Part shown: piece after piece, positions 7,884 to 16,772 of the stretch
How positions within the stretch are numbered: the stretch's first letter is position 1
Layout of the letters: each line of letters starts with the position of its first letter
Source of the DNA: JBCFBK01 sp038562555
GTDB taxonomy: Bacteria; Bacteroidota; Bacteroidia; Bacteroidales; Prolixibacteraceae
NCBI GenBank assembly: GCA_038562555.1
Contig: JBCFBK010000074.1
Span: 1-21,056, forward strand
DNA length: 21,056 bases
Direction of reading: 5' to 3'
The notes under the pieces: generated by a model
Database searches by the model: none
Seen by the model: the letters and a program-made list of their open reading frames with translations, nothing else
What the model was told of the DNA's origin: nothing
Position numbers and translations under genes: made by a program

Positions 7884-10800
7884 ATGAAGAATTTGAGTTT
7901 ATTTGCATCTGTAGGGTTGAGCGTTTTATTCGTGCTGTTTCTGTCTTTCCGGATTCTGGCGGGTCAGGCGACTCAGGTATACAGCATGCGTCAGATCACG
8001 AATTCAAATGGCCTTTCAAACAGCTCGGTCAACAAGATATTTCAGGATTCCGAAAATCTCGTTTGGATTGGTACCTGGGACGGATTGAATTTATATAACG
8101 GATCCGACTTCACGGTTTTTCACCCGGAACTCAATAACCCCAATTGTATCAGCAACCAGGTCATCCTCGATATCACAGAGGATTGGCAAGGAAGGATCTG
8201 GATCAACACCAACCATGGGATCAACCGTTATGACAAAAAAACCAACCAATTTACCAGGTATTACTTTTCACGAAAACATATCTCCCCGACTTCTGAATAT
8301 GAATTTCATATCGCGCGGGGTGATTCGGGGATCGTATTCTGTGCAGCGAAAGATTGGGGGATCGGGTATGCACAAGGCGACAGCATTATTCTGTTACATC
8401 GGGTTGCCAAAAGCAATCCTGTAAAGAAGATGATGTTTTTTCCTCCGTCGTCCTTGATGGTCCATTATGTTTCGGGCGCACTGGAAAAACTGACGCTGAA
8501 TATTTCCGGAGACAAAACGGTCCGGTTGATAAGTATCGATCCGGTACTGAGCAGAGTTTCGGACTTTATTGTTCATCCGGACGGACGTCTGTTTCTGCTG
8601 CTTAGTGATCAGACCCTGTGCCGGTATGGTGAAAAGGAGCACGGCGGGCCGGAGATCGTTTTAAGCGGTGTTAACCGGATTACAGGGAGCATTAAAGAGG
8701 GCATCCTGGTGAAGAAAGGCGCTGAGCTTTTGCTGGCAGGATCGGATGCGAATACCAGGCCGCCATCCTGGCTGAATGAGATCAAAGACAAAAAAATTTC
8801 GGTCATCTATGAAGGGAATGAACAACTGGTATGGATTGGGACTGACGGAGAAGGCTTGTTTAAAATCTACCCGCAAAATAAAGTGTTTGGACTGACCACA
8901 CCGGCAGAATTAAAATCACTCGAGGGAGGAATTGTACGTGCTTTCTGTGAGACTCCCGATGGTTCATTATGGATCGGCACGAAAGGCAACGGACTTATCC
9001 GCCTGAAGAATAAAAAGGATGGTGCGCATCAAACGTATAATGCAGGAAACAGTAAGCTGAATAATGCCGTTTTCTCCCTCTTTTACGGGCATGATCAGAT
9101 CCTCTGCATCGGGACTGATGATCAACCAGCGTTTTTTGATCTCAAAACTCAGAAATTCATTTATTGGGATGAGATTGAGGATCGTCCCCTGGCAGATCAG
9201 TTTAAATCGACCTATGCTATTTATCAGGATAGGGACAGCGTGTTTTGGCTCGGCACAAACGGTTTTGGTCTGGTTCGTTTTAAGCTTCAGCGTGAAGGCA
9301 CGAAAATGGTACTGGCCCGCTATAAGCGTTATCTGGCGGAGGGCTCAGACGTAGGTCCGATCACCAGCAACATCATTTTTTCAATTGTTCCTGAAAATGA
9401 TTCGTTACTCTGGCTTGGTACCCGGCTGGGAGGGCTCAACCTGTTTAATAAAAAGAGCGGGCGGTCTGTCCCCTTTCGTGCAAATGAAAAAGATTTCCAA
9501 AGCCTGAGCAGCAATGATATTCTTTGTATGCACAACGATCGGAAGAACAATTTATGGATTGGAACAAGTCTTGGATTAAACCAACTGGTCAGTCATGACC
9601 GGCACGGCAATGCCATATTCAGACATTTTACCGTTCCTGACGGATTGCCCAATAATACCATTCATGGCATCGTAAGCGATAAAGAGGGGAACATCTGGGT
9701 GAGCACGAACCTGGGGCTATCCCGGTTTAGCCCGTCAAACGGACGGTTTCGGAACTATTCTGCATTCGACGGGCTTCAGGATAACGAATTTTCTGACGGG
9801 GCTTATTATGACGGCAAGAATGGCTTAATCTTTATGGGGGGTATTAACGGGTTTAATTTTTTTAATCCTGATCAAATCAGCGAATATACCCACATACCAC
9901 TGTTGTCGATCTCCGAAATAAAAGCACAGCATCAAAGCGAGCCGCTGTATCATCAGCATGTAATTAGTCAGAACATGGTTAATCCGGCTGAAGTCGTTCT
10001 GAAACACGACCAAAACTTTTTCAATATTAAGCTGGCGGTACTAAGCTATATTAATACCGAAAAATGTCAATATGCATACAAGTTGAGCAATTTTGACAAC
10101 GACTGGAACTATATTCAGACCAGACGGGATATTTCTTTTACCAACGTTCCGCCGGGAGAATATGAATTGTGGTTGAAATGGACGAACAGTGATGGTGTTT
10201 GGAGCGATGCCGTGCAGGCTGTAAATTTCGAGGTGAAGCCTATTTTTTGGCGGTCAGGATATGCAGTGACCCTTTACGCACTTTTTATGGTTTTGCTGGT
10301 TCTGTTGATCCTGAACTACTTCAAGAAAAGGAATCTGCTGAAACAAAATCAATTGCTTCTCCAAAAAGAGGAAGAAATCCATCAAACCCGGCTTACCTTT
10401 TTTACGAATATCGCGCATGAGTTTCAAACGCCGCTGACACTTATTATCAGCCCTATCCAGAAGCTGATCGAATCTGCCGCCATCAATCCGGACGATCAGA
10501 AATTCATTAAGATGATCCAACGGAACACGAACCGGTTGTTGTTCCTGATCCAGCAGCTCCTGGAATTCCGCAAGGCTGAAAATTTGCAGCTGGAAATAAA
10601 AGCAGACCGGTTCAACATCATCAGCCTGATCGGGCAGATCTCGGAGTTGTTCGATGAACTGGCTATCCGGAAAAAAATTGAATATCGTATAGAATCGCCT
10701 CGCGAAATCACCGGTTGGTTTGATCAGGATAAGGTTGAAAAGATCCTGTTCAATCTTCTGTCAAACGCATTCAAATACACGCCTGAAGGCGGAAAAATTA

Positions 10801-11987
10801 AGCTTGTGGCGGAACTTCTGCAGGACGGAAAAATTAAAATATCGCTTTCCAATACCGGGAAAGGGATACCAAAGCAGAAACTGAACAGGCTGTTTGAGCG
10901 CTTTTTCATTACCACCGATCAGGAACAGACCGGGCCCGATCAGTTCAGGACCGGCATTGGGCTGGCTTACACAAAAAGCCTGGTGAACACGCTTAACGGG
11001 ACGCTTGATGTGGAGAGCGTTGAGAATGAACAGACGACATTCCGGATCACGCTTCCCTGTTGTCAAACTAATCCGGAAGAGAATCTTCCCGGAGAGCCGG
11101 TGTCCGGCGTGAGGGTTTCCGGCCATTTGAAAAATATACTTGACGAACCTGAGTTAGCCGGTGATGCTGTACACGAGAAAATAAAAACAATAGAAGCTTT
11201 TGAAAGCGACAAAAAGACGATCCTGATCGTTGAAGACGAACAGGATATTCATGCTTTGCTGGGTGAACTGTTAAAGGAGAAATACCGTATCGTGAATGCC
11301 GACAATGGCGTTGAGGCGTTGCGATTGATCGAAAAACAGGTGCCTGATCTGATCATCAGCGATGTTATGATGCCTCAGATGGATGGGATTGAATTGTGCG
11401 GCGCTGTAAAATCTGACTTAAAATTCTGCCATATCCCCGTCATCCTGCTAACCGCCAAAAGTTCGGTCATGCACCGTATTGAAGGTCTGGAAAGTGGCGC
11501 AAACTCATACATCCCCAAACCTTTTCATCCAAGACATCTCGAAGTAAGGATCGAAAAACTTTTGGAAGAACGGGATCGGATATACCGGCACTTCACAAGA
11601 GACACAGATTTTCAGGATATTTCCAGACTCCCGATTGACGAAACCGATAAATTATTTATTGAAAAAGTTATCACAATCATTGCTCAAAATATAAATAATC
11701 CGGATTTACAGGCTGATTTGCTTGAAAAGGATTTGGGAATGAGCAGTACGAATTTTTACAGGAAGCTAAAGCAAATTTCAGGTTTGTCGCCCGGCGATAT
11801 GATCCGGACCATGCGTCTGAAACATGCAGCCGAAATGCTGCGGCAAACAAGCATGAACGTGACGGAGGTTTTTTACGAGTCAGGTTTCAATAACCGCTCC
11901 TACTTTTATCGCGAATTCCAAAAGATGTACCAGCTCCCTCCAAAACAGTATCAGCTAAAATATAACAAAAAAGCACTTCTGAACTAG
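7884..11987 (+). CDS. Hybrid two-component system regulator (HTCS) of the PUL
   Basis: One-protein sensor and transcription activator that binds a specific oligosaccharide in the periplasm and switches on the adjacent susCD operon. The start at 7884 gives a clean signal or anchor (MKNLSLFASVGLSVLFVLF); ATG 7842 would add 14 residues. The 1,367 residues hold at least eight beta-propeller repeats of the WIGT/G type (such as NLVWIGTWDGLNLYN), then a Y_Y_Y domain at about 665-790 and a membrane helix at about 792-814. The kinase has phospho-acceptor H845 in AHEFQTPL, N961 in LLSNAFKYT, and GKGIP and GIGLAYTKS boxes. A receiver domain (about 1113-1225) has phospho-acceptor D1160 (SDVMMPQMDG) and a K in YIPKPF. 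An AraC-type helix-turn-helix ends the protein (about 1265-1367). All key residues are intact. The likely target is the direct repeat at 12030-12060. Confidence 0.96.
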   Translation: MKNLSLFASVGLSVLFVLFLSFRILAGQATQVYSMRQITNSNGLSNSSVNKIFQDSENLVWIGTWDGLNLYNGSDFTVFHPELNNPNCISNQVILDITEDWQGRIWINTNHGINRYDKKTNQFTRYYFSRKHISPTSEYEFHIARGDSGIVFCAAKDWGIGYAQGDSIILLHRVAKSNPVKKMMFFPPSSLMVHYVSGALEKLTLNISGDKTVRLISIDPVLSRVSDFIVHPDGRLFLLLSDQTLCRYGEKEHGGPEIVLSGVNRITGSIKEGILVKKGAELLLAGSDANTRPPSWLNEIKDKKISVIYEGNEQLVWIGTDGEGLFKIYPQNKVFGLTTPAELKSLEGGIVRAFCETPDGSLWIGTKGNGLIRLKNKKDGAHQTYNAGNSKLNNAVFSLFYGHDQILCIGTDDQPAFFDLKTQKFIYWDEIEDRPLADQFKSTYAIYQDRDSVFWLGTNGFGLVRFKLQREGTKMVLARYKRYLAEGSDVGPITSNIIFSIVPENDSLLWLGTRLGGLNLFNKKSGRSVPFRANEKDFQSLSSNDILCMHNDRKNNLWIGTSLGLNQLVSHDRHGNAIFRHFTVPDGLPNNTIHGIVSDKEGNIWVSTNLGLSRFSPSNGRFRNYSAFDGLQDNEFSDGAYYDGKNGLIFMGGINGFNFFNPDQISEYTHIPLLSISEIKAQHQSEPLYHQHVISQNMVNPAEVVLKHDQNFFNIKLAVLSYINTEKCQYAYKLSNFDNDWNYIQTRRDISFTNVPPGEYELWLKWTNSDGVWSDAVQAVNFEVKPIFWRSGYAVTLYALFMVLLVLLILNYFKKRNLLKQNQLLLQKEEEIHQTRLTFFTNIAHEFQTPLTLIISPIQKLIESAAINPDDQKFIKMIQRNTNRLLFLIQQLLEFRKAENLQLEIKADRFNIISLIGQISELFDELAIRKKIEYRIESPREITGWFDQDKVEKILFNLLSNAFKYTPEGGKIKLVAELLQDGKIKISLSNTGKGIPKQKLNRLFERFFITTDQEQTGPDQFRTGIGLAYTKSLVNTLNGTLDVESVENEQTTFRITLPCCQTNPEENLPGEPVSGVRVSGHLKNILDEPELAGDAVHEKIKTIEAFESDKKTILIVEDEQDIHALLGELLKEKYRIVNADNGVEALRLIEKQVPDLIISDVMMPQMDGIELCGAVKSDLKFCHIPVILLTAKSSVMHRIEGLESGANSYIPKPFHPRHLEVRIEKLLEERDRIYRHFTRDTDFQDISRLPIDETDKLFIEKVITIIAQNINNPDLQADLLEKDLGMSSTNFYRKLKQISGLSPGDMIRTMRLKHAAEMLRQTSMNVTEVFYESGFNNRSYFYREFQKMYQLPPKQYQLKYNKKALLN

Positions 11988-12029
11988 GATCACGCTTATT
12001 AATCTTTTGTGTATCAGTATTTGATCCCG

Positions 12030-12060
12030 ATAGTGTACATTTTTGAAGATATAGTGTACA
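12030..12060 (+). promoter_or_regulatory. Candidate HTCS operator: two direct repeats 21 bp apart
   Basis: ATAGTGTACA occurs at 12030-12039 and again, identically, at 12051-12060, 21 bp start to start, which is two helical turns. This suits an AraC-type dimer on one DNA face. It lies 77 bp before the SusC start and just upstream of possible -7 elements TATGTTTC (12073-12080) or CAACTTTG (12082-12089). There is no good -33 element, as expected for an activated promoter. Confidence 0.55.
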
Positions 12061-12136
12061 CAAAGGCAGTTCTATGTTTCTCAACTTTGTTAGCGCAAGA
12101 AAATCTGGTGGTCATTTAAAACTAAATCATAAAGCT

Positions 12137-15100
12137 ATGAAGCAAAATCTAATCCCGTTTTTAAGGAAGGCAGTTGCCGGATTCATTTTTCTGATGATGT
12201 CAGGAATTGTCCTCGGACAGGTAACCATAACAGGGACAGTACACGATGAAGAAGGGACTACGCTGCCCGGTGTGTCTGTCGTTGTTCCTGAAACATCAAT
12301 AGGGACAATTACCAACGTTGATGGTTATTATTCCCTCCAGGTTCCAACTGCGACGCAATCTTTGACATTTTCTTTTGTCGGGCTTGAGTCTGTTACCGTT
12401 CCTCTTGAAGGGAAAACAACCTTAAATGTTACGTTAAAATCCGGAACTGAAGAGATCAGCGAAGTCCTTGTCGTAGGGTATTCTACGCAAAAGAAATCGA
12501 CCCTGACAGGTGCAGTTTCGCCGGTCAATGTCGACGATATGAGTAAACGAAGAGTGGCCGAATTGTCGCAGGCCCTGCAGGGGCAGGTTGCAGGGGTGCA
12601 GGTCACCCAAAGCACCGGTGCGCCGGGAGATGAGATTAATATCCGGATCCGGGGTGAAGGTACCATCGGTAACAATAATCCCTTGTATATTGTGGATGGC
12701 GTTCCGACCCGGGAATTAACCTTCCTGAACCCTTCCGATATCCAGTCCATGACCGTGCTGAAGGATGCTTCGGCAGCTGCTATCTATGGTTCAAGGGCTT
12801 CGGCAGGTGTGATTATCATCACGACCAAAAGCGGAAAAGCAGGCAAGTCGTCGTTCGATGTGAACTATTTCCGCGGGATCCAGCAGGCCGTGAATCTCCC
12901 CGATATGCTGAATGCCGCACAGTACATGGATGTGGTTGAAAAAGCCTGGAACAACGCCGGATATGACGGGACCAACCCGTATACAGCCGATAAAGGAAGA
13001 TCAGACTTTGCCGATACGGATTGGCTTGACGAAGTATTCGAGACAGGCTATTCCCAGAATGTTCAGCTAACGGCAAGCGGCGGAAGCGAAAAATTGCAGT
13101 ATCTGCTTTCTGCCGGCTTTTACGACCAAAACGGGATCGTGGTTTACAATAACGATAAATACAAACGATATAATTTCAGAACCAATATCAATGCAGACCT
13201 GACAGACCGGTTAAAAATCGGAACAAACCTGCAACTTTCGTATGCCATTCAGGATAAATTGTCATCAAAAGGCGATGCACCCGGAATTATCCGTCATGCC
13301 TTATTACGCCCGCCTGTGCTTTCAGTCTATAAGAGTCCCGACGACCCCACCTGGTCAGAGCGCGATCCCTTTACCGATCTGCCTTTCTATATCCACAACA
13401 ACAGGAATAACGGCGGCTGGGAAAGCGACAAGTATGAATGGACGCAAAACCCGGTGGCGCTGGCTTATTTCACAGACGATGAACGCTCCCATTACAAAAC
13501 GTTTGGCAACCTGTATGCGGAATATGCTTTTTTACAGGATAAGGCCTTAAAATTCAGGACAAACGTGGGCATAGACCTGAACTTTTATCACAACAAGGCC
13601 TTTTACCGGAATTTTGGCGACGACGATGGCGGCGGAAATGAGGCTGATCAGGGGACTGGCCGTCAGAACCGGCCAAACGGACTGGATGAAGAGAGGAGCG
13701 AGGCCTTGACGGTGACCTGGAACAATACCCTGAACTATGTAAAAACGTTTGAGAAGCATTCACTGAATGCCCTGATCGGGAGTGAGTTTATCAATAACTA
13801 TCAGTCGTCGCTCAGCGCGTCCCGGAGAAGGTACGAATACGATACGGAAAAATTTGCCTATATCGATTTCGGAAGCACGGAGCAGGACCTGTGGAATGGC
13901 GGTTCAGGATCAGAATGGGCGCTGCTGTCCTTTTTTGCGACAACGACCTACGTCTACGATTCAAAATACATGCTTACGGCTAACTTCAGGGCCGATGCTT
14001 CATCCCGGTTTGCCGAAAATAACCGGTGGGGTTATTTCCCGTCTGTGTCGGCCGGATGGAAAATTTCAGAAGAAAACTTTCTGGAACAACAGGATTGGCT
14101 TTCCGATTTAAAGCTGCGGGTAAGCGTTGGCCAGTTAGGCAACCAGGAAATTGATAACTATGCCTACCTCACGCTGATCAGAAAAGACGGCGACCGGTAT
14201 CTGACCTCACGGTACGGAAACCCTGATCTGAAATGGGAAACGACCATGCAATTCAACTACGGACTTGATGCCGGGATGTTCAACAACAAGATCTACCTTT
14301 CTGTTGACTATTTCCAAAAAAATACGAGTGACATTTTATTGCCGATCTCCCTGCCGAAGTTTGTCGGCGATGTTCAGCCGACCATTGTGAATGCCGGTGA
14401 AGTCAGCAATAAAGGTCTTGAATTCGGGATCACGTTCAAAAACAGCGAACATGAATTCAAGTATAATATCAATGGCAATATGGCCTTTGTCAAAAATAAC
14501 GTGGAGAAACTGCACCCCAATCTCCCGAGTATCATCGGCCAAGTCACCCGAACCGAAGTGGGGCATCCTTTAAATGCTTATTACGGGTATGTTTTTGAAG
14601 GAATCTATCAAAATCAAAACGAGATTACTGCCCAGTTGCATAGCACAACAAATCCGACCGTTGTTCCGGGAGATATCCGTTTTGCGGATTTAAGCAAGGA
14701 TGGTAAAATAGATGATAACGACCGGGATTTTATTGGTGATCCAAACCCGGGACTGATTTACGGAATTAACCTTTCAGGCGAGTATAAGGGGTTTGACTTT
14801 GCCTTTCTTTTTCAGGGTGTCGGCGAGGTTGACCGGTATAACGATTCCAAAAAGATTGTCGATTACGATACCCGTCCGTTTAATTACACGACGGGCATAC
14901 TTGGCAGTTGGGACGGTGAAGGATCGACCAATGAACGGCCCCGGGTCAGCTTTACCGACAATGGAAGCAGCAAAATCTCCGGCATCTTTGTGGAAGATGC
15001 CTCTTACTTCCGGCTCAAAAATGTGGAAGTCGGATATACCTTCGGCCGCTTTTCGAAATTCGGGATTAATCGGGTCAGGTTTTATGTCTCTGCTCAGAAC

Positions 15101-15214
15101 GTTTTTACAATCACCGATTACAGCGGACTTGATCCCGAAACAACCGATCTGATGGATATGGGAACCTATCCCCAGGCAAGATCATTCCTGGCAGGTGTAA
15201 ACATTAATTTTTAA
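12137..15214 (+). CDS. SusC/RagA-family TonB-linked outer membrane transporter
   Basis: Outer membrane beta-barrel that imports glycan fragments with TonB energy, working with the SusD lipoprotein. ATG 12137 was chosen because it begins a normal signal peptide (MKQNLIPFLRKAVAGFIFL, cut after about VLGQ); ATG 12074 would add 21 residues and lies within the likely promoter. The 1,025 residues hold a carboxypeptidase-D-like domain (TITGTVHDEEGTTLPGVSV to VDGYYSL). A TonB box region (EISEVLVVGYSTQKK) follows, then the plug (QVAGVQVTQSTGAPGD, IRIRGEGTI, PLYIVDGVP, YGSRASAGVIIITTKSGK) and the barrel, ending in the C-terminal strand AGVNINF. No extra N-terminal anti-sigma-interacting domain is seen, which fits control by the HTCS just upstream. 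SusD follows after 21 bp. The substrate cannot be read from the sequence. Confidence 0.97.
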   Translation: MKQNLIPFLRKAVAGFIFLMMSGIVLGQVTITGTVHDEEGTTLPGVSVVVPETSIGTITNVDGYYSLQVPTATQSLTFSFVGLESVTVPLEGKTTLNVTLKSGTEEISEVLVVGYSTQKKSTLTGAVSPVNVDDMSKRRVAELSQALQGQVAGVQVTQSTGAPGDEINIRIRGEGTIGNNNPLYIVDGVPTRELTFLNPSDIQSMTVLKDASAAAIYGSRASAGVIIITTKSGKAGKSSFDVNYFRGIQQAVNLPDMLNAAQYMDVVEKAWNNAGYDGTNPYTADKGRSDFADTDWLDEVFETGYSQNVQLTASGGSEKLQYLLSAGFYDQNGIVVYNNDKYKRYNFRTNINADLTDRLKIGTNLQLSYAIQDKLSSKGDAPGIIRHALLRPPVLSVYKSPDDPTWSERDPFTDLPFYIHNNRNNGGWESDKYEWTQNPVALAYFTDDERSHYKTFGNLYAEYAFLQDKALKFRTNVGIDLNFYHNKAFYRNFGDDDGGGNEADQGTGRQNRPNGLDEERSEALTVTWNNTLNYVKTFEKHSLNALIGSEFINNYQSSLSASRRRYEYDTEKFAYIDFGSTEQDLWNGGSGSEWALLSFFATTTYVYDSKYMLTANFRADASSRFAENNRWGYFPSVSAGWKISEENFLEQQDWLSDLKLRVSVGQLGNQEIDNYAYLTLIRKDGDRYLTSRYGNPDLKWETTMQFNYGLDAGMFNNKIYLSVDYFQKNTSDILLPISLPKFVGDVQPTIVNAGEVSNKGLEFGITFKNSEHEFKYNINGNMAFVKNNVEKLHPNLPSIIGQVTRTEVGHPLNAYYGYVFEGIYQNQNEITAQLHSTTNPTVVPGDIRFADLSKDGKIDDNDRDFIGDPNPGLIYGINLSGEYKGFDFAFLFQGVGEVDRYNDSKKIVDYDTRPFNYTTGILGSWDGEGSTNERPRVSFTDNGSSKISGIFVEDASYFRLKNVEVGYTFGRFSKFGINRVRFYVSAQNVFTITDYSGLDPETTDLMDMGTYPQARSFLAGVNINF

Positions 15215-15235
15215 TCAACCCTAAAACGAGCAAAA

Positions 15236-16720
15236 ATGAAGTCATTATTTAAAATAGCATTTGCGTTAACCCTGGTTGTATCACTGACCAGTTGCGAGGA
15301 CTACCTGACCAAGGATCCGATCGGACTGCTGACCCCTGAACAGGTGAACCTGGAGCCGACGGTGACGAGTGTGACCTATTCTGTAAGCTCTTCATACCAG
15401 TTGCTTTCAACCACCCTGAATATCATCGGAGAGTGGGGTTGGGATGATGGCACTGTTACCCGGAACGATTTCATTCTTCAGGATATCGCCTCGGATGATA
15501 TGCAGAAAAAATGGAATCCTGATGGCGACCAGGCCTGGATGGACCAGTTCAATAATTTCAGTTTTGTCGCTTCAAACGGTGGATTTAACGGAACCTGGAG
15601 TTACGATTATGAAGGGATTGCCAGGGCCAATACGGCGATCAGCTACTTAACCGACGAGGAGATGATGAATAAGCTCAGTATGGATCCTGCGATGAAAGAT
15701 CGCTTATTGGGTGAATCTTATTTTTTAAGGGCATTTTATTATTTCGATCTGGTAACCATTTACGGTGATGTTCCGTTGTTGTTAACGCCGCTTGCCTCGT
15801 TCGAAGAAGCTTACGAAGTTGCCGTAAGGGTTGACAAGGCTACTGTATGGCAGCAGATAAGCGATGATCTGCAGGATGCGAAAGAACTGCTTCCAAACAG
15901 CAGGTTTTCCAGTAACACCGACAAGTGGAGAGCCTCAAAAGGAGCGGTTATTTCCCTTCAGGCAAAGGTAGCTTTATTCCATGAACAATGGCAGGAAGTG
16001 ATCAATCTGGTTACGGAACTGGAAGGACTGGGATTCTACGACCTGAACGCCCGTTATTTTGACAGTTTCGATGTTACAAAGGAATTTGCGGAAAGCGAGG
16101 TCATTTTTGCTTACGACCATCAGGAAGCCCAAACGCCCCGGAAAGGGAACGGACTATGCGCGCTGCTGGGTTGGGGGTTTGTTGCGCCTGAGGCCAATTT
16201 TTTGCAGGAGTTTGAAGCAAACGACCCCCGGCTTCTATATACGGTTGATGCCGCAAATCAGAATGTCAATAAAATACTTGGAACAACCGATGGTTCCGGT
16301 AAAGGGAACGATGATTCGCCGAGTAATAAAGTCTATATTCGTTTTGCCGATGTTCTTCTCTGGAAGGCTGAGGCGTACCTGGAAACAGGCAACACGGTAC
16401 AGGCGATAACGATCATAAACAGGATCCGGGAAAGAGCCCGAAATTCCGTTGCCATAGACGGGACGATACCTCCCGCGGGGACCTTACCCGACAGGAACAC
16501 GGCATCTGTCAATGCCGACGAGATCAAAGCCTGGCTGATTCACGAGCGACGTGTGGAACTTGGCTTTGAGTCGCACCGGTTCAATGACCTGAAAAGATGG
16601 GGAACAGCCAAACAGGTGCTGGCTTCGCGCGGATTCCAGGATGAACACGTTCTCTATCCGATACCTCAGGGAGAGATCGACAAGTCGGGGGGTACAATCA
16701 CACAGAATACAGGTTACTAG
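15236..16720 (+). CDS. SusD/RagB-family glycan-binding lipoprotein
   Basis: Outer membrane surface lipoprotein of 494 residues, the binding partner of the SusC 21 bp upstream. The signal peptide ends in lipobox LTSC with lipidated C20. The acidic EDY after the Cys resembles the surface-export signal of Bacteroidota lipoproteins. The SusD core includes ESYFLRAFYYFDLVTIYGDVPLLL around residues 161-184, a TPR-like helical region (RASKGAVISLQAKVALF, YIRFADVLLWKAEAYLETGN) and the C-terminal block HERRVELGFESHRFNDLKRWG, then YPIPQGEID and QNTGY. An A-rich leader without a Shine-Dalgarno site precedes ATG 15236, as is usual for highly expressed genes in this phylum. It shares these blocks with the partial SusD at the left edge, but the two are clearly different members and each probably serves its own locus. 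Confidence 0.97.
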   Translation: MKSLFKIAFALTLVVSLTSCEDYLTKDPIGLLTPEQVNLEPTVTSVTYSVSSSYQLLSTTLNIIGEWGWDDGTVTRNDFILQDIASDDMQKKWNPDGDQAWMDQFNNFSFVASNGGFNGTWSYDYEGIARANTAISYLTDEEMMNKLSMDPAMKDRLLGESYFLRAFYYFDLVTIYGDVPLLLTPLASFEEAYEVAVRVDKATVWQQISDDLQDAKELLPNSRFSSNTDKWRASKGAVISLQAKVALFHEQWQEVINLVTELEGLGFYDLNARYFDSFDVTKEFAESEVIFAYDHQEAQTPRKGNGLCALLGWGFVAPEANFLQEFEANDPRLLYTVDAANQNVNKILGTTDGSGKGNDDSPSNKVYIRFADVLLWKAEAYLETGNTVQAITIINRIRERARNSVAIDGTIPPAGTLPDRNTASVNADEIKAWLIHERRVELGFESHRFNDLKRWGTAKQVLASRGFQDEHVLYPIPQGEIDKSGGTITQNTGY

Positions 16721-16724
16721 AAAT

Positions 16725-16755
16725 GAGATGCCCGGGTGAGGCATTCGGGCGTCTC
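16725..16755 (+). terminator. GC-rich hairpin downstream of the second susD
   Basis: GAGATGCCCG (16725-16734) pairs with CGGGCGTCTC (16746-16755) over ten positions with one G-T wobble, closing an 11-nt loop. Only TT-A-T follows, so it is probably a partial terminator or a 3' stabiliser. It would let susCD mRNA accumulate above the GH130-MFS-lipoprotein genes, which start 18 nt later. Confidence 0.6.
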
Positions 16756-16772
16756 TTATCAACGCAGAAAAT

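Noticed and set aside
7842..7886. Upstream ATG 7842 as the start of the hybrid regulator
   Set aside because: It adds 14 residues before a clean signal/anchor start at 7884. It remains possible, because neither ATG has a Shine-Dalgarno site.
7787..8098. 103-codon plus-strand frame overlapping the start of the hybrid regulator
   Set aside because: It is a shadow of the regulator's coding sequence, without protein-like motifs.
12074..12136. Upstream ATG 12074 as the start of SusC
   Set aside because: It falls inside the likely promoter region and puts a charged 21-residue stretch before a normal signal peptide.
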